Shown here in pieces: positions 62,000 through 64,000 of a stretch of DNA of 64,000 bases. Location: assembly GCF_900167905.1 (NCBI RefSeq), contig NZ_FUYZ01000003.1, forward strand, positions 124,001 to 188,000. The letters are read 5' to 3'. The position numbers were made by a program, and so were the translations under genes. The notes under the pieces are model-generated. The model ran no database searches, was not told where the DNA came from, and was given only the letters and a program-made list of their open reading frames with translations. Each line of letters opens with the position of its first letter. Position 1 is the stretch's first letter. The DNA is from Soonwooa buanensis. Its GTDB lineage: Bacteria > Bacteroidota > Bacteroidia > Flavobacteriales > Weeksellaceae.

Positions 62000-64000
62000 A
62001 TGAACGTAAAACTACGAGTTTTAAGCGCTGGGGCAATTTTCTTTATGGGAGCCTCAATGTTTGCACAAAAAAAGAAATCTGATACAACTGAAACAAAGAT
62101 ACAAGAAGTTGTTTTGGTGGGTGGGGTTAAGTTAGATCCAGCTGTAAAGTTAGGATCTTATAGTGTGGTATCTAAAGCCAATTTTGAATCGACACCAGTG
62201 GCTTCTGTAGATGAGGTTTTGAATGGTCGCGTTGCTGGTCTGACCTTTTCTACTAATGGAGGAGATCCTGGATCAACATCAATGATTACCATCAGAGGAG
62301 TTGGGTCTTTAATTGGTACTCCTAATCCACTTTATGTAATAGATGGTGTTATTGTTGGTAAAGGTTCAGATAGCTCCCAGGTTATGGAATCTTGGAATCC
62401 GTTAGCAAGTATTGATCCTAATACTATTGAAAAGGTTGCTGTTTTAAAAGATGCTTCTGCTACGGCATTATACGGTGCTAGAGGTGCAAATGGTGTGATT
62501 GTAATTACAACTAAAAGGGGAAAGTTTAATCAAAAAACTCGTTTTAACTTCTCTAGTGATTTGTCAGTACAGAATATTGCTTATGATAAGCAAAAGTATA
62601 TGAATGCTTCCGAATATCTACAATGGGGAGGTATGATGTATGTCAATTCTGGTGTAGCAACAGATTTACAAGATGGTATTGCACAGTTTTCATACAATCA
62701 GGATTACGATGGGCATACTAATGAAAATTGGCAAAAAGCTGTACAACGAAATAATTCGACGGTAAATACTTACAACTTCTCTGCAACTGGAGGAGGGGAG
62801 AATACTTCTTTTAGAATAGGAGGATCGTATTATGAGAATGAACCTTTAGTTCTTAATTCGAAATTTAATCGTGTTAGTGTTAGTACTGCGATCGATCATA
62901 GAATTACAGATAAATTGAATATTAATTATATTGGAAACTTTACTAATGTTGAAAGAAATACTTATGATGATGGTGGAGCTTATCGAAATCCATGGTTGAC
63001 AAACTGGTACATTGCACCAATTTACCCTGTTTATGATAAGAATGGTAATTATAATCAGTCCAACCTAGGTAAGGGTAATGAAAACGCAAACTTCAATCCA
63101 GTTGCGATTCAGAATATGGACTTTATGACTGGGTCAATTAAGACCTTTGTTTCCTCTTTGGGTGCAGAATGGCAAATGGCTAAAGGCTTGTATTTAAATT
63201 CTTTATACGGAGTTCAATATCAAGCTCTAGATGAGAAGAAATATTGGGATCCTAGAATTGGTGATGGGTTGAATTATGGGGGATATATCTTACAGAGTAG
63301 AACAAGTACTTTTGACTGGAACTGGAATAGTTCAATCAGCTATAGAAAAATTTTCGGTGACAAGCATGATTTTCAAGTTTATGTAGGAACTGAGTATCAA
63401 GAGCATAAATATTATGCTATGGGTACACAAGTAGATCATTTGTCAAAGCCAATTCCTTATGTTGCATTTGCAACCAATTACCTACAGCCGTGGGAGGAAC
63501 GGCTAAAGTGGACTCAAATTTCATACTATTCAAGATTAAACTATACTTTCGATGGGAAGTATAATTTGGCGGGGCAGATTAGAAGAGATGGTAACTCGAC
63601 TTTAGGTAATACAAAATTTGGTAATTTCTGGTCTGTAGCGGGTTCATGGAGTGTTGCAAAAGAGTCATTTATTCCAGAGTCTATTAATGAATTAACCTTG
63701 AGAGCCAACTATGGAGAGCTAGGGAATATACCATATGCTGACCAATGGGGCCCGCAATATAACGCATATGCTTTGGTTTCACCAACAGGATTATATGCTA
63801 ATGATGCAGCTACCACAATCGCAACGCCAGGTAATGAGTTATTAAAATGGGAAGTATCAAAGCAATATAATGTCGGATTGGATTTTGGACTTTTAAATAA
63901 TAATATCAGTGGATCGGTTGATGTATATCAACGTAAAACTACAGATGCTATTTATTCAATGGTAACGGCAGCTACTTCTGGTGGTCCAGGGTCATATTTC
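62000..64000 (+). CDS. SusC/RagA TonB-dependent outer membrane receptor (3' end beyond the window)
   Basis: An open frame of 667 codons runs from ATG 62000 to the window edge with no stop. It has a signal peptide (MNVKLRVLSAGAIFFMGASMFA), then a short TonB-box-like IQEVVLVGG, a plug domain with VDEVLNGRVAGLTF, NPLYVIDGVIVG and LKDASATALYGARGANGVIVIT, and beta-barrel strands. It should import large nutrients or peptides through the outer membrane, normally with a SusD lipoprotein encoded next. The carboxypeptidase-like domain of about 80 residues common at the N-terminus of SusC proteins is absent; the TonB box follows the signal peptide almost at once. Substrate unknown. Confidence 0.92.
   Translation, partial: MNVKLRVLSAGAIFFMGASMFAQKKKSDTTETKIQEVVLVGGVKLDPAVKLGSYSVVSKANFESTPVASVDEVLNGRVAGLTFSTNGGDPGSTSMITIRGVGSLIGTPNPLYVIDGVIVGKGSDSSQVMESWNPLASIDPNTIEKVAVLKDASATALYGARGANGVIVITTKRGKFNQKTRFNFSSDLSVQNIAYDKQKYMNASEYLQWGGMMYVNSGVATDLQDGIAQFSYNQDYDGHTNENWQKAVQRNNSTVNTYNFSATGGGENTSFRIGGSYYENEPLVLNSKFNRVSVSTAIDHRITDKLNINYIGNFTNVERNTYDDGGAYRNPWLTNWYIAPIYPVYDKNGNYNQSNLGKGNENANFNPVAIQNMDFMTGSIKTFVSSLGAEWQMAKGLYLNSLYGVQYQALDEKKYWDPRIGDGLNYGGYILQSRTSTFDWNWNSSISYRKIFGDKHDFQVYVGTEYQEHKYYAMGTQVDHLSKPIPYVAFATNYLQPWEERLKWTQISYYSRLNYTFDGKYNLAGQIRRDGNSTLGNTKFGNFWSVAGSWSVAKESFIPESINELTLRANYGELGNIPYADQWGPQYNAYALVSPTGLYANDAATTIATPGNELLKWEVSKQYNVGLDFGLLNNNISGSVDVYQRKTTDAIYSMVTAATSGGPGSYF

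Overview
The window reads as chromosomal DNA of a low-GC Bacteroidota member, most likely a flavobacterium of the Weeksellaceae (Chryseobacterium-like). Support comes from ActF of alternative complex III, a type IX secretion sorting domain, SusC/RagA, DUF3078 and DUF2795 proteins, a carboxylate-free Bacteroidota-style SecA, and repeated promoter elements of the Bacteroidota type (TAnnTTTG, often with TTTG 18-21 bases upstream). Species cannot be fixed from the sequence alone. No rRNA, tRNA, CRISPR array, transposase or phage module was seen.

Positions 1-31 kb are mostly conserved housekeeping genes in short transcription units: actF; a DEDDy exonuclease with a SufT-like protein; an OsmC-family protein that has lost both cysteines; HMG-CoA lyase; pepT-sufE followed by overlapping LPS-core type glycosyltransferases (GT9, GT2); a VanZ-like protein; a T9SS-exported HAF-repeat protein; a DUF2797 protein; a UDP-glucuronate 4-epimerase-like gene; DUF2795 and secA; a ROK kinase; a lipoprotein MsrA; paralogous DUF3078 proteins; rhomboid-dprA; gdhA; mfd; a lipoprotein; pth; and a SulP transporter / small exported protein / beta-carbonic anhydrase group. 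A 505-base gap between convergent genes (17.4-17.9 kb) holds a perfect 20-21 bp GC-rich palindrome and an inverted pair of repeat units.

Positions 31.3-56.8 kb form one large surface-polysaccharide locus, read almost wholly leftward from a promoter before ugd. It contains sugar-nucleotide genes (ugd, rfbB, rfbA, a TviB-like dehydrogenase and a TviC-like epimerase), an ABC exporter pair (Wzm/Wzt, the latter with a long C-terminal domain), about fourteen glycosyltransferases, a polytopic membrane protein, two hexapeptide acyltransferases and one membrane acyltransferase. Two glycosyltransferase genes (39.86 and 46.9 kb) point the other way, each behind its own promoter. The middle of the locus (about 43-51 kb) is visibly richer in A+T, which fits a variable, exchangeable core. 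The gene content suggests a uronic-acid-containing, O-acetylated glycan exported by the ABC route; rfbC, rfbD, an initiating transferase and Wzx are not in the window.

Positions 57-61.8 kb hold the rimP-nusA-infB operon, with a terminator-like hairpin in its leader and an Asn/Gly/Gln-rich linker in IF-2. The window ends inside a SusC/RagA TonB-dependent receptor gene.
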